Source: Silene conica (lineage: Eukaryota > Streptophyta > Magnoliopsida > Caryophyllales > Caryophyllaceae). Taken from it: a DNA stretch of 64,000 bases. The position numbers were made by a program, and so were the translations under genes. Numbering within the stretch: the stretch's first letter is position 1; every line of letters begins with the position of its first letter. This document shows positions 33,930 through 45,399 of the stretch, piece by piece. The stretch is taken from positions 18,605,001 through 18,669,000 of the forward strand of contig CM055318.2 in NCBI GenBank assembly GCA_029255685.2. The letters are read 5' to 3'. The notes under the pieces are model-generated. The model did no database searches. It was not told where the DNA came from and was given only the letters and a program-made list of their open reading frames with translations.

Positions 33930-34480
33930 ATATCTTTGGATTCCCTGGGTAATTACTCGGGTATTAAAGGCATTAAATCAACATTTCTACGACCCCGATC
34001 AGGGTTGGGCGTCCCCGATCGAGGTTTGCCTCACCTTGGATTATTTTTGCTTCTTACACTACTTCACTTTATAACTAGTATAAAAGGAGGGTTTACCTCG
34101 ACCTTTTAGAGTATCTTCCACATTCTCTATTTCTCTTTGATCGATCACCTTTCACATATATTTTTCTATCTTTTCTTACATTAATTTACTTTCTTTTCAT
34201 TTGTTTACTTTGTAGTTCTCTTTTGTATTTACATTCATAATCTCAATATAATCTTTTAGTCACAAGTTTTATTCAAGCTTTCTTGTTCTTCATTTGTGTT
34301 CTACATATTAAGTTCATTTCCATTACAGTAATTCTTATTTCGTTTATGTTATTTAACATTTTGTTGTTCTTATATTTAGTTTAATATTTTGTCTTTATTT
34401 CATATATTACATTTTCTTTTACTAGCACGAGCGAATGGTCATTTTTGTCTATGAAAAAGGGAGTCATGCATTAGTTTATA
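33930..34480 (+). repeat. LTR-like promoter fragment
   Basis: Contains paired CCCGATCAGGGTTGGGC / CCCGATCGAGGTTTG motifs, then a TATA-type box TATAAAAGGAGG at about 34078 and a pyrimidine-rich stretch, as in U3-R regions of plant LTR elements. Boundaries and family are unknown. Confidence 0.45.
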
Positions 34481-34529
34481 ATTTACTATGTTAATGTACA
34501 TATGTTTTAGTAATTGTTAAATATGTTTA

Positions 34530-35510
34530 TGTAACACCCCTGTATTTCTCGTATGGGTTACTCGGTCGAGTTGGATGCACTCGGTCGAGTTGAATGCACT
34601 CGGGCGCTTTGTTGATGTATAGTTTGTTTGAGAAAGAAAATGGTATAGTTATGTTGCCCGTTTATAGATAGGTTGTCTTAAAACTATTATAACTTGGGAT
34701 GTATATATGATATTTATGTGATTCCAATTGGAGGTGGTAGCTTGTCCTTTTAAAATTCTAACTATAGGTCACACGCGGACACGCCCAAAGAGACCAAGAA
34801 TTGAGGGAGATATGAATGTTTTACGAAAACTGGTCAGTGTTGAGAATTGCAAGGTAACTCTACCGAGTTGAGGCTACTCGACCGAGTTGAGGCTACTCGT
34901 TCGAGTTGGTCGGACTCGCCCGAGTTAGCGGTTCCGTGTTCAGCGTCGCGGTTACTTATAAAATAAAATTCAGAGGTTAAAATCATATTTACCCTAATAT
35001 GTTTGCCGCCTTCTCACTCGATCTTCTCTCAAAACCTCTCACCCTAAATCCTTGTGTTTACCTACCGGAGTCTAGTTGCGCCGATCATCTAGCCTAGCAT
35101 GGTCATCGTCGAGTAAGCCTCATTCTCCTCATTAGTATGCCGTCTTGATAATAGTTATACGTATGGTTAGTGATCCTTGTGTATGTTCTTAGGAGGAGAT
35201 TTTGTAAAAGAGTATTGGTGGAAAGTTTTGAATTTCATTCCTGTGATTGTGCCTGAGGTAGGGTTTCCCAACTCAGATTTGATAGGTTATAACTGTGACG
35301 ATCTTGGTACTGTTAATCTGATATCTCTATACTGTTGATTGATTGATTTGGTAACATATGTGTGAGACCGTTGCGGGAAATAACTCTCGCTCCTACGATC
35401 GCTCTTCGTCGGATCCGCCACAGAGGGGATTGTTAACATTAAGGATTTGGGTACCCCATTGCAGCGAGCAAGTGGAGGATTTGATGTGGGGCTTGAGGCC
35501 GCCACTTGTG
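34530..35510 (+). repeat. LTR fragment rich in TCGGTCGAGTT motifs
   Basis: Starts TGTAACACCCCTGTATTTC, a common Gypsy LTR start. The motif ACTCGGTCGAGTTG and its variants (ACTCGACCGAGTT, ACTCGTTCGAGTT) appear about six times at 34560-34610 and 34860-34930. No partner LTR is in the window, so this is a solo or truncated LTR; the right edge is approximate. Confidence 0.55.
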
Positions 35511-35723
35511 TTGATGAAATTTTGATATCATTAATTGTGATTAAAGTTGATCATCTCCGGGCTAACCCGTCCAGTTTGGCCCATCCAATCTGCTACAAAA
35601 GCGGGCTTGGACTCGTAAAATATCTTAAAAATGGTTAATGGCAAGTTGGCCCGCTAAAACTTTTATTCTTACTTTTTCTTTGAGATTTTCAAATAAACTA
35701 ATTAAGTGATAATAAATTAATAA

Positions 35724-36130
35724 CACTACAAAAAAGTATGAGAAACAATTTAAAGATGACGAAGATATTTCTACCTTCATTGACATATTGAATCTTTTTT
35801 ATTTATAAAACTTTAGACAATATGTATGAAAAACAATTTTAAGTTTGCCTTAAACGGACCTACAATGATAATTTGATGAAAAATTTACATTTCGATTTTC
35901 GAGCTATTCAAATCTTTTGTAACAAACTTATCCGACCGCCTATAAACTCGATCGGTAAAATCAATTAACGACTGAAAACGGTTGGTAATTAGAATTTGGT
36001 CGGTAATTTTACCAACCGACCTTAAATAGGTCGCAAAATACGAACATGCAGTTGGTATTCACAAATTTTACCAACCGATTTTTGCGAGCGGTCGCAACAT
36101 GTTAATGATCGGTCGGTAATGGTCAGATCA
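35724..36130 (+). mobile_element. Truncated CACTA terminus
   Basis: CACTACAAAAAAGTATGAG begins at 35724. Downstream are inverted GGTCGGTAA / TTACCAACCGACC units typical of CACTA subterminal regions. No right end was found before the KIN17 gene. Confidence 0.5.
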
Positions 36131-36447
36131 TTGAAAATAAACCCGAGCATTCACCAATTTTCCTTTCTCAATCACTTAATAAACTAAACCAACTAGTATA
36201 CTCCCTGCGTTGCGACCGCCCCACTACGCTATTTCCGCCACTTCGTTGACTCCGCTGCGACCGCCACCACGACACCTCTGCACTGACGAGTCGTGCATCC
36301 GTCACTGCTCAATATCTTTGTTTCTATTACTTTCTATTTCTTAATTTGATTTAGGTAAGTTTTTTCCCTAACTTTTGTTTTTATTTAGGTTTAATTATTG
36401 ATATTACCCCCAAATCAATTTTGCCCTAATTCCCAAAATCCCAACAA
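36131..36447 (+). promoter_or_regulatory. KIN17 promoter and 5' untranslated region
   Basis: The CACTA remnant ends about 300 bp before the ATG, leaving a short promoter. The bases just before the start, AATCCCAACAAATGGG, are an acceptable plant start context. No TATA box is obvious. Confidence 0.4.
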
Positions 36448-37641
36448 ATGGGGAAGAACGATTTCTTAACCCCAAAAGCAATCGCAAACAGAATCAAAGC
36501 AAAAGGTCTTCAAAAACTGCGATGGTACTGTCAAATGTGCCAAAAACAATGCCGAGACGAAAACGGATTCAAGTGTCATTGTATGAGCGAATCCCACCAA
36601 CGTCAAATGGAGATCTTTGGGCAAAACCCCGATCGTATCGTCGAAGGATACTCCGAAGAATTCGAAGAATTGTTCATGGAACACATGAAAAGGTCTCATC
36701 GTTTTAGTCGAATTGCGGCGACTGTGGTTTATAATGAGTTTATTTCTGATAGGCATCACGTGCATATGAATTCTACAAAGTGGCTGTCTCTTACTGAGTT
36801 TGTCAAGTATTTGGGGAAAACTGGGAAGTGTAAGGTTGATGAGACGGCGAAAGGGTGGTTCATTACTTATATTGATCGCGATTCTGAGATGGTTTTTAAG
36901 AGTAAGATGAAGGATAAGCGAATTCGCGCTGACTTGGTTGATGAGGAGAAGAAAGAGAGGGAGATTTTGAAGCAGATTGAACGGGCTGAGCAGGTGGCTG
37001 TGGTTGGTGGTGGGGAGAAAGGGGATGGGGCCGAGGATATGTCGGAAAAGGCGGTGGAATTGGCAGGTGGGAAGGTGGCTTTTGCTCTTGGAGGGGGTGG
37101 GGTAGTGGTGAATGATGGGAAGGGGAAAGGGAAAGGGGTAGTGGGTGTGTTTGAAGATGATTTGGAGGGTGAGAAAGCGGTGAAAAAGGCGAGAATTGAG
37201 AAAGATGGGAATGTGGGTGGGAATAAGTCGGTTTTGGATGAGTTAATGGCTGAGGATGAGAAGGTTAAAGAGAAGGTTAATAGGAAGGATTATTGGTTAT
37301 GTGAAGGGATTTTTGTTAAGGTGATGAGTAAAAAGTTGAAGGAGAAAGGGTATTATAAGATGAAGGGTGTTGTGAGGAAGGTTATTGATAAGTATGTTGG
37401 TGAAATTGAGATGGTTGATAGTAAACATGTGCTTAGGATCGATCAAGCTGAGCTTGAGACGGTTATCCCGCAAATTGGGGGTCGAGTAAGGATTGTTAAT
37501 GGGGCTTATAGAGGTTCGAATGCCAAGTTGTTGGCTATTAATATGGATAAGTTTTGCGCTAAGGTTCAAATTGAGAAGGGTGTCTATGATGGGAGAGTGA
37601 TTCCTGCTGTGGACTATGAAGATATTTGTAAAATTGCTTAG
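36448..37641 (+). CDS. KIN17: KIN17-family DNA/RNA-binding protein, 397 aa, intronless
   Basis: Starts MGKNDFLTPKAIANRIKAKG, the conserved KIN17 N terminus. A zinc finger follows, with Cys28, Cys31, His44 and His50 (WYCQMCQKQCRDENGFKCHC). The winged-helix region lies at about residues 51-160 (MKRSHRFSRIAATVVYNEFI, then WLSLTEFVKYLGKTGKC). A Lys/Gly-rich linker (about 185-265) replaces the long mid region, and the C terminus has the tandem SH3/KOW part (RVRIVNGAYRGSNAKLLAIN). KIN17 is a nuclear protein tied to DNA replication and repair and to spliceosome and RNA metabolism. Length and domain order fit plant members. One exon, with no sign of damage. Confidence 0.96.
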   Translation: MGKNDFLTPKAIANRIKAKGLQKLRWYCQMCQKQCRDENGFKCHCMSESHQRQMEIFGQNPDRIVEGYSEEFEELFMEHMKRSHRFSRIAATVVYNEFISDRHHVHMNSTKWLSLTEFVKYLGKTGKCKVDETAKGWFITYIDRDSEMVFKSKMKDKRIRADLVDEEKKEREILKQIERAEQVAVVGGGEKGDGAEDMSEKAVELAGGKVAFALGGGGVVVNDGKGKGKGVVGVFEDDLEGEKAVKKARIEKDGNVGGNKSVLDELMAEDEKVKEKVNRKDYWLCEGIFVKVMSKKLKEKGYYKMKGVVRKVIDKYVGEIEMVDSKHVLRIDQAELETVIPQIGGRVRIVNGAYRGSNAKLLAINMDKFCAKVQIEKGVYDGRVIPAVDYEDICKIA

Positions 37642-38676
37642 TAATTGAAGTGTTGTTCGTCTGAATTCCGAAGGTTTATTCTGTACAACTAATCCAAGCT
37701 AGACATCGTTCTGCTTTTTTCGTTTTTTGCAATTTCATTTGTTTCCCACCTCTTAATGATTTTCAGTGTTATTGCAACTTGATTTGTGTACATGGATGTT
37801 AATTATGTTAGAATGATATTTTCATGCTCGCTTGTTACTTGTTTTAAAGAGTTGTTTTTTAGCTCCTAAGGTATATAATCTTTGTTACATAATTACTTTT
37901 TTTTTTTTTGGGTGTGTGGTTGATTCATTAAGCTTTGGCCTGTGTGTTTGAAATGGTACAATTGTTACTGTCCGGAATCTGTTGGCTGCTCTGGTCACAA
38001 TAACCCGGGACTCAGATACTATCGGCTCATCCTCTTTTTGTGTTTCTGCCGAAGATTACCTCTTTATCTGTTTGCTTTCTATGGTATTTCTCTGTCCTTG
38101 GTTTTGCAGCTTGCTCATATTTTGAGATTGCTTTGGTGCAATTTGGAGAAGTGTGGATTCTTGTATCTCTTTAGCTTGTTTTAGGGCAATTTATTTACTA
38201 GACTTTCCCTTTCCAACCTTGAAATTACTCGTTTGAGATGTGCCTTTTGATCTTGCTTAGCAATGCTATGGAAGATTTGTGGACAATCATGAAACCTTGC
38301 ATAAACCTTTTTACCAGCTATTGGGATTGGATTAATGGTGTCTCTTTCATCGCTTGTCATAATAGTGTATATAAAGATACCAGTTAGCATGTCAAAATGT
38401 GGAATTAGCATTTAACTCTGTAGGTTTTGTGGCTGGATAGCTAACATTGTGTCATGAGAAGTCCGTTACTACGTTCTATTGCTGTTTGGCTGTTCGCTGT
38501 TGGATCCTTATTACTCTGTACTTTCCTGTTTCTAAAGTCTCCGATCATACATTCTGATGAGCTCTTTGAGGGTAAGCAGTGTTTCATGGTTGCTAACTTG
38601 TTGAACATTTAAGACCATAACACTGAGTTGAGAGAGACGTGAATTGATATTCGAGTAGCTATTAATCATATTAACT
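37642..38676. other. KIN17 3' region and spacer
   Basis: 3' untranslated region followed by spacer. A T run occurs at about 37890-37905. Short frames here are unsupported. Confidence 0.35.
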
Positions 38677-39243
38677 ATGACTAGATTGATGTGTAAGAAA
38701 GAATCATTGAGATGTAGAGGGACCGTTCTAAGGCGAGATGATTTTGCTATTGGGCACATTAGCTCGCTGGGGAGAGCACTCGTGGGGGTTGGTGTACAGG
38801 TGAAAGCTACGAGGAGGAAGTTGAGGATTTCGGGGCGAGTGAGGGAAGACAAAATGACGATATCTCAGCTGTATCATGAATTGATATCGACGCAAAAGAA
38901 ATTGAAAGAAGTGGAAGCAAAGTGGAAGGAGGAAATTGAGGATTTGAAGGATTGTGTTTACGACTTTACGTGGAGCAGCAAGAGAAGGAGAAATTAAGTA
39001 AGAAGGTTAAGGATTTAGAGAGGGATTTGTTGGTTATGACTTATGAGGACATAAATGACTGATAATCTTGTTTTGACTTCTGGTAAAGAATTGGAGATGA
39101 TGAAGTTGAGGAGGGCGAGTGAGTTGCTTAGAAGACAGGTGAATGTTTCTAACGAGGAATTGATCATTATTGAAGATGAATTGATTTGCAAGATAATTGA
39201 ATTAGTTGATAGTTTGATTTTTAGTGTAAAAATGGAGCCATAG
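38677..39243 (+). pseudogene. Frameshifted coiled-coil protein fragment, unidentified
   Basis: The frame 38677-38997 reads TISQLYHELISTQKKLKEVE and then KWKEEIEDLKDCVYDF, a charged helix. Near 38960 the coding-like signal jumps frame to LYVEQQEKEKLSKKVKDLER, ending after LLVMTYEDIND. A third piece at 39055-39243 (ELEMMKLRRASELLRRQVNV) continues the same style. Together these suggest a coiled-coil gene broken by indels. I cannot name the parent. Confidence 0.4.
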
Positions 39244-40690
39244 AGGTAGGTTTTGGAGTTGATGGGGTCTGAACAAGATCATGAGTAGCAATGCTAAATG
39301 AGTTTATGAGCTAAAGCTAAGCTAGTTGACATTTGTATCTTGATTGTTCGATTCTTGGCGTGTTTGTGGGTAGGTTAGTTACTTGATACTGACTTTAATT
39401 TGAAAAGTTGTTCAAGTGGAATGAGTGAAATTTCATGACTTTACTAGTTTGACTTGTGAATTTCTTTCATATTTTGGTGCCAATGTAAGCATACTTGTCT
39501 TTGGTGTGATTAATGAAAGGTGGATACCAGATTCCTAGGGAACAATGATTATTGTTCAAGTTTTTTCCTAGTGTGAAATAGTCCCAGAAATTTATCAATA
39601 CTCAAGTTTTGATATTGCAATCTGCGACCCAGAATGCAGCAGCTGGTTACGTCTTTACAGTAAATGTTGCTGTGATGGGTACTTGCAACACACAGGCGTC
39701 TAAAGAGTATAGAAGGTAATTTTCATATCTGTGTCTTTATTCGTCCTTTTCCCTCTCTAGATATCGTTACTGAGCTTTGATTATAGCGTCCTGTTTGGGA
39801 AAGTCATTGTCCTTGAGGATGTCATTTGAACCCCAAGAGAGCTTTTGAGTGTCACAGAAGATGGTGAAACTGTTTACGAGTAATCCATCAAAGGATGAAG
39901 TAACGGTGGCTTTAATTGCTGGGATTATCATGTTGCTGAGTCGTGCTTTTTCTACCTAAATGTGTTGGTTGACAGTGGCCTAGTAACTGTTGCAAATAAG
40001 ACTTGTTGAACCCTTTGAAGTTGGTCCTGTTTTCTGTTATGGGTCACCCCAGGGAGCGCGAGTGGGAGCCTCTCTCTTTATAAGCAATCTGCTTTGCTAG
40101 TCCTCCATAGACTCAGGTTTCTCTTAAGTGTGTACCTTTAAATTTGATGTATTTGATAATTGTTAATATAAACAGATACTCTTGGTTAGGAAGTGTCAGA
40201 TTGGCTGTTGATTAAAGGATTTAGTCGAAAACTGAGGTTCCTCAGTGTCACTCTCACTATTCCTTTTTAGTATTGAAGTAAAGATCCATTCCTTATCCAA
40301 AATTCACTTATTCCTGTAACTTGGAGACATCTGGCCTGGAATAACTTAAATGTCCCTCTATATTTAACAATAATCTGCAACAACAAAAGCTGAGTACGCA
40401 TGTTCATCGCCTCTTTTTTACATGCCATTATACTCAGAATGTCTATCATGAGATTTAAGTTTCTCTATCACAAGGTTCCAGTTTGATAAGCTTGATAAAG
40501 TGTGTTATGTGTTTGAATTTAATTTGTAATTTTTAGCTATATTTTTTTTTGTTTCAAATGAACGTACTATGTTGTTTTGTTCTTGAGAGGAGAAAGTGAA
40601 CCTTGTTAGATATGTCGATATATCCCATCTTTAATTAAATTCGGCGAGTCAACCGTGAGGAGAAGATATGATTCGTTACATGATGATTCG
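39244..40690. other. Intergenic region with degraded coding-like text
   Basis: No intact gene. Around 39615-39715 (NAAAGYVFTVNVAVMGTC) and 39860-39930 (QKMVKLFTSNPSKDEV) there are short coding-looking stretches that I could not identify. They may belong to the same broken locus as 38677-39243. Confidence 0.25.
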
Positions 40691-40699
40691 AACTGTGTT

Positions 40700-41001
40700 A
40701 CCTGACTCGTTTTGGGATTTTGCAATTTCATCAACAACATTCTCACTAAATCGAAGTCCGACTAAAGTAGTTGAAAAAATTCCATGAGAAGTGGAAAAGG
40801 ATTGTCCCTAATTTGTCTATCTTTAGAATTTGGGATTGTGAAGCTTATGTCAAGAATAAGTCTGGCGATAAGCTAGCTTCCCGATCAGACAAATGTCACT
40901 TTGTAGGTTATTCGAAGGAAACTTGTGGTTATTATTTCTACAATCGTGACGAGAACAAAGTGTTTTTGGCTTGTGATGTTGCATTTCTAGAAAACCAATG
41001 A
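40700..41001 (+). pseudogene. Copia integrase fragment
   Basis: The frame at 40771-41001 contains IFRIWDCEAYVKNKSGDKLA, SDKCHFVGYSKETCGYYFYN and ENKVFLACDVAFLEN, the conserved segment after the integrase core of Copia elements. It stops abruptly at 41001, where an unrelated gag piece on the other strand begins. Confidence 0.85.
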
Positions 41002-41032
41002 CCCTTTCCTCCATATTGGTAACATATATTAG

Positions 41033-41750
41033 TCACATTTTCATTTCTATTTTTCTTAATTTTGTTATCGTCCTTCTTTTGGTGGAAATATGAGTTCTTA
41101 AAAGGACCACTACGACCTCGACCAAGACTATAACCACCACGACCTTGACCAAAACCAAAGCCATCACACGTCTACGACCATGAAAACCGCGCTTCCGACC
41201 AATGCTCCTGGAATGATCATTGTGAGCTATCACATTCGCTTCAGGGAATGGAGTTGAACCAATTGGTCGTGATTCGTGGTTTTTCATCAATAACTCATTG
41301 TTTTGCTCGGCCACAACAAGACAATAAATTAATTCGGAATATTTCATAAATCTTTTTTCACGATATTGTGTCTCCAGGACAATATTATTTGCGTGAAAAG
41401 TAGAGTAAGTATTTTCTAACATAGCTTCATTAGTAATTTTCTCTCCACATAACAGTAGTTGTGAATTAATTTTAAACATGACCGAGTTCTATTCACTTAC
41501 GGACTTAAAATCTTGTTACCTCAATTGCGTCCAATTGAAACAGGCTTTAGGTAATATTACTGTTTTTGGTGGTTGTATTGCTCTTTTAAATTTTTCCAAA
41601 GCACCTGCGGGTCTTTTACAGTTAAATATTCAACCTTAAGTCCCTTATGAAGGTGGTGGCAAAGGAATGTCATGGCCCTAGCTTGATCCTAACTCGATGT
41701 TGTGTTGTTTTCTATAATTGTCTCAGCAAGAGTTTTTGCACCAAGGTGTA
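41033..41750 (-). pseudogene. Copia gag fragment (UBN2/retrotran_gag)
   Basis: Read leftward: RAMTFLCHHLHKGLKVEYLT, then KDPQVLWKNLKEQYNH, then (41033-41479) MFKINSQLLLCGEKITNEAM, YREKRFMKYSELIYCLVVAE and the EQNNELLMKNHESRPIGSTP segment that closes the Copia gag core. The Arg/Gly-rich tail is out of frame, with a stop between the two parts. Together with the integrase piece it forms two convergent remnants, so at least one rearrangement has occurred. Confidence 0.85.
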
Positions 41751-42066
41751 ATCCACAATAAGCGGATTATACCCCAGAGATATACAATTTTCTGTACATA
41801 TTTTGAGCTTTTTAATAGAAAATTCGAGCTTTATTAGAAAGAAGATGAACTATATGGTAAAATTTATGAACTCCTTGAGAAAATATTGAGAATAGAAAAT
41901 TATTGTACAACTAAAACGCAATACATATAAGTTGAATTATAGCTTAACAAATATACACAAACTCAATAAAATATTAGAAACTAAAATTTAATGACGCATA
42001 CATATAAAATAGTAAGTCTTGCTTGCGACGGGTCACCATTTGTGACGGATATTTTTTGAGATAAAA
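41751..42066. other. Spacer with a GTCACAA-type element fragment
   Basis: Around 42010-42050 the sequence AGTCTTGCTTGCGACGGGTC and then TTTGTGACGGATATTTTTT looks like the end of a small MITE; a similar CGTCACAAGCTTGTGACGGG lies at about 60489. The rest is unassigned. Confidence 0.3.
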
Positions 42067-42150
42067 TCTATAACCCTTATAAATGTGCAAAAACCCTCAT
42101 AAGGATGAACAGTAGAGCAGTGCTCTCGTGCGTCAAGCGTGATGAATATT
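42067..42150 (+). repeat. Helitron-like 5' head, copy 1
   Basis: Begins TCTATAACCCTTATAAATGT after an A and contains GAACAGTAGAGCAGTGCTC and CGTGCG. The same order recurs at 50086-50165. Both copies precede blocks of host gene fragments. A 5' TC following A fits a Helitron start, but no matching hairpin-CTRR end was found. Confidence 0.55.
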
Positions 42151-42831
42151 GGAGGGTTTGTCTTCTTCTGTGTCCTTTTTACTCTGTTTTACACTCTTCT
42201 TCTCTGTATCCTCCCATACTTCCATACTTCATCCCATACTTCCTCCTCCTTTTTTTTCTGCCAACAGCAAACTTATCAAAATAATCCTGATTTTACTACC
42301 CAGATTATTCAACTACTTCTTATGATCCTAATTCTATTCATCCATTTGGTGTTCCTGTTTCTGCTGATTCCCAACAAATTCCACCCTCTATTTCTCATGA
42401 TTATTACTATCAACCTCCTCCAACTCATCCCTATTTTCAGGTATTTGTTTCATTCAACGTTTTGATTTTCTTGCTTATTTTCCATGTTGTTTTTGGTATT
42501 TTGGGATGAATTTATAGCATTAATCTTCTTAAAATCCATGGGTATTTACATGTATTTGTTTTGTGACAATGTCGTTTTGTTTGATCGTGTCGTTGGGTTT
42601 GTTCCAAGTTTTGATCTTGATGAATGATTTCAACTTGATACTTGGTGGAGAACTGACGTATACAATGGAACTAGATTTGATACTTCTATTCATACAGTCA
42701 GTCAGTCAGATACTTGGATATGAGCACTTTATTTATCTACATTCAAAATTTTGGGTGGCTTGTTGTTTTGCTTGGTTTAGTTGAAATGATAATGTGGGTA
42801 CTCATTATTTTCATGTTTTCGTACATTTTAA

Positions 42832-44777
42832 TGTGAGGCAATGACTGGACCAAATGGAGTAACATGGGAAGACAGCTACAGCTGGATGTCCAAATTGAGC
42901 GACAAAGGTGGCAATGAGACACATGGATGTTTACATGGAACAAGAGGAGAAGTACACTGAAGCTGTCTTACTTGACACTCTTCATCTTCAGAGTAAACTT
43001 CATTCCGAAATCGCCTCGATGTTTCTTCTCCTGCCTTTCGTTGGGGACCCTGGTGAGCGTGTTTTCTGTTAGACCGTCTTATCATTAATTCCGTACCTTT
43101 TCACTTTTCAGGGTTTTAGGATCGTTTTTTTCTTGAACATTTACAAACTTATTTAATTAATTATGGTAAATATTAGTTTGATACATCAATTTTTGATGAT
43201 ATATTCCTAAGAATCCATCTCTAATTAGCTTTTTGTCGCCTGCCCCAGCATTTGAAGTGTTTTTTTCTCTAACGAGGTGTGCACTTAGTTACATTACAAT
43301 AGTGGAAGGGATTCGAATCTGGGACTTATTGTCTACAATACCTCCATCCTTAACCACTAGACTACCACAACTACGACATCTTCAGTAGGAGTGTCAAATT
43401 GAATAAGGGAAGGAAATATCAAAAAAATTTAACTAAAACATTTGTATTTTACATTGCTTAGGGGACGGCAACCCCTGCTTACTTTCTGTCTTATGGTCAC
43501 GCTATCTTGCTCAATTTTTGCTTGCATTCTTTATTATTATAGTGCGCTTTCTGTCTGTTTTCAAGCTAATTTATGGTATGTGCATGGCCGTGTTTATGCA
43601 TCTCTGGTTTACGTAGTAAGTGAAGCAATTCGTCAACTATTTTGTTGGTATATGTTTGACATGAATGTTTCTATGATAAAATGCTGAGGTACATGCTATT
43701 GATGAGACTCTGCTTGTTCTTTTAAGCGGTGTTTTCTGTTTCTGAATGGTTGTTTGTTTCTACTTAATCAAGGGTATGTACAGGTTGTACTATAGGCGGG
43801 TTGAGGATGGGAAACAGTTTCCAATTCTCTGTCGGAGATTGGCGAGCTTACATGAAGAGTTTATTTCACGTAAATCTCCATCTGCTAGGTTTGATTTTAC
43901 TACAGGGATAAAATTTGAGCAGAAATTGATTGATTACAATCATGAAGCTGAAAGATTTGGAGGTCCCTTTCTACTTGATCTTTTGTTTGGGATGGTTAGT
44001 TTTGCTACGCAAATTTTTGATCTTTAGTTTGTCTAATTGTAGGTTATGCTTATGAGGAAGTGTCCGAAGTGTCACCTAATCATCGTTATATTGCATACAC
44101 TATGTATGACAAGGACAATGATTTCTTCAAGTTATCAGTGAGAGACTTGTATAATGGCTCACTGTGATAAGCCACAAGCTGATTGGGTTTGTAATGTAGC
44201 TTGGTCCAAGGATGGGCGAATGCTGTTTTTTGTTCTTACTGATCACTACAAGCGGCCGTGTAGGTCTGTAATAGTGATTGACACTCATCTATAGAATTCT
44301 CCATTTTTTTCCTGTTTGCATTTTGCTAATTTTGTGTTTCTTCACTGTTAGATTGTATCGTAGCATACTGGGGTCAAATGTTGATGCTGTTTTGCTTCTT
44401 GAAGAGTCGAAGGAGAATGTGTATCTTAACATTCGGCACACAAAAGACTAAAATTTATTACTGTTTATGTATTATCAACTACAGCTTCAAAGGTAACGTT
44501 GTTGGATACTGTTATTAGCATCTTATTCTACTTAACCTGGTTTAGTACACTGTTAATTTGCTTGTGGGCTTTGCAGGTGTATATGATTGATTCTTCAAAT
44601 CCATTGTCAGAAATGACAGTAGTGTGGGAGGGTGCGCCTTTTGTCCTTTGCATTGTTGAGCATCATGGAGGGAACCTTTATCAATTTACAGATGCTCCAC
44701 GAGGTCGACAGCCTGTTGATAATCATTATCTTCTTCGCTCACCTGTTGATCTTGCTTCTGAGCAAAGAGTCTGGGAG
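42832..44777 (+). pseudogene. Prolyl oligopeptidase family (S9A, oligopeptidase B-like) gene fragment
   Basis: Exon-like pieces at about 42832-43052, 43784-43962, 44043-44263, 44352-44492 and 44577-44777 match consecutive parts of the N-terminal beta-propeller half of plant protease 2: GVTWEDSYSWMSKLSD, MDVYMEQEEKYTEAVLLDT, LYYRRVEDGKQFPILCRRLA, HRYIAYTMYDKDNDFFKLSV, LLLEESKENVYLNIRHTKD and QPVDNHYLLRSPVDLASEQR. Introns keep GT-AG borders, so this is a genomic copy, not a retrocopy. Single-base indels break the frame at about 42905 (SDKG instead of SDK-VAMRHMD), 44160 and 44450. The catalytic alpha/beta-hydrolase half with Ser-Asp-His is absent. It cannot make active enzyme. Confidence 0.85.
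43250..43375 (-). mobile_element. tRNA-derived SINE in an intron of the oligopeptidase fragment
   Basis: On the minus strand: GTTGTGGTAGTCTAGTGGTT (A-box-like) and GATTCGAATCCC (B box). It lies in the intron between the first two oligopeptidase pieces. Target duplications were not recognised. Confidence 0.55.
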
Positions 44778-45153
44778 GTAATTATGGCTAATGCTTGATG
44801 CTACTTCCCTATTGATTTTTTAATACGGAAAAAATTGTGTTCCCATTTCCAAAGAGGGTACAAACTCACTGTTCTTTGGTTCTGATTATGATGGAATAAA
44901 GCAAGAGCTCACCAAATTTGCTTCAGTTTTCTTTTGTAAAGTAGAAGGGTAGGAGTGGCCTTTTGCGATTCCGATTGTGGAGTGACCGAATATTCTATAT
45001 ATCTTTTTTTTTCAGTATAGTTTGTATGCTGATACTGAAATATTCACAATTTCATATAGGGTTTTATAACCAATTTATATGTTTCTATTCTATGATATTT
45101 GGATTTGATGAAAAATTATAGGTCTTACGTGAGTTTTTTTTTTATTTTTGCAG

Positions 45154-45258
45154 TTGTTGCCTCTTGCTGCTTATTCTGATAATCCATCAACAAGCTTTGC
45201 TGCAAATTTTGTCCATACATCTCTCAACAAAAATCGATGTTCTATCAATCGTGTTCTG
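45154..45258 (+). pseudogene. Single exon of an FY (WDR33-like) polyadenylation factor
   Basis: Between a CAG acceptor (45151-45153) and a GTACAT donor, the frame reads [20 protein letters not shown], then [14 protein letters not shown]. This is the segment of plant FY just before the first WD repeats. Nothing of the neighbouring FY exons is present. It sits directly after oligopeptidase exons in the same direction, so a chimeric transcript could splice the two. Confidence 0.8.
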
Positions 45259-45399
45259 GTACATTGCTACTAGATGCCTACTTTCTTCTACATATAATCT
45301 GTCCTGTTGTTGATGTTGGAAACCTTTCTTTCATTAGAGATTAATCAATTGGGTTCTTACTCATTTGAAGATAAACTTGTTTTGTGATATTGTTGATTC

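Noticed and set aside
42832..44777. Working prolyl oligopeptidase gene
   Set aside because: Several frameshifts are present and the catalytic domain is missing.
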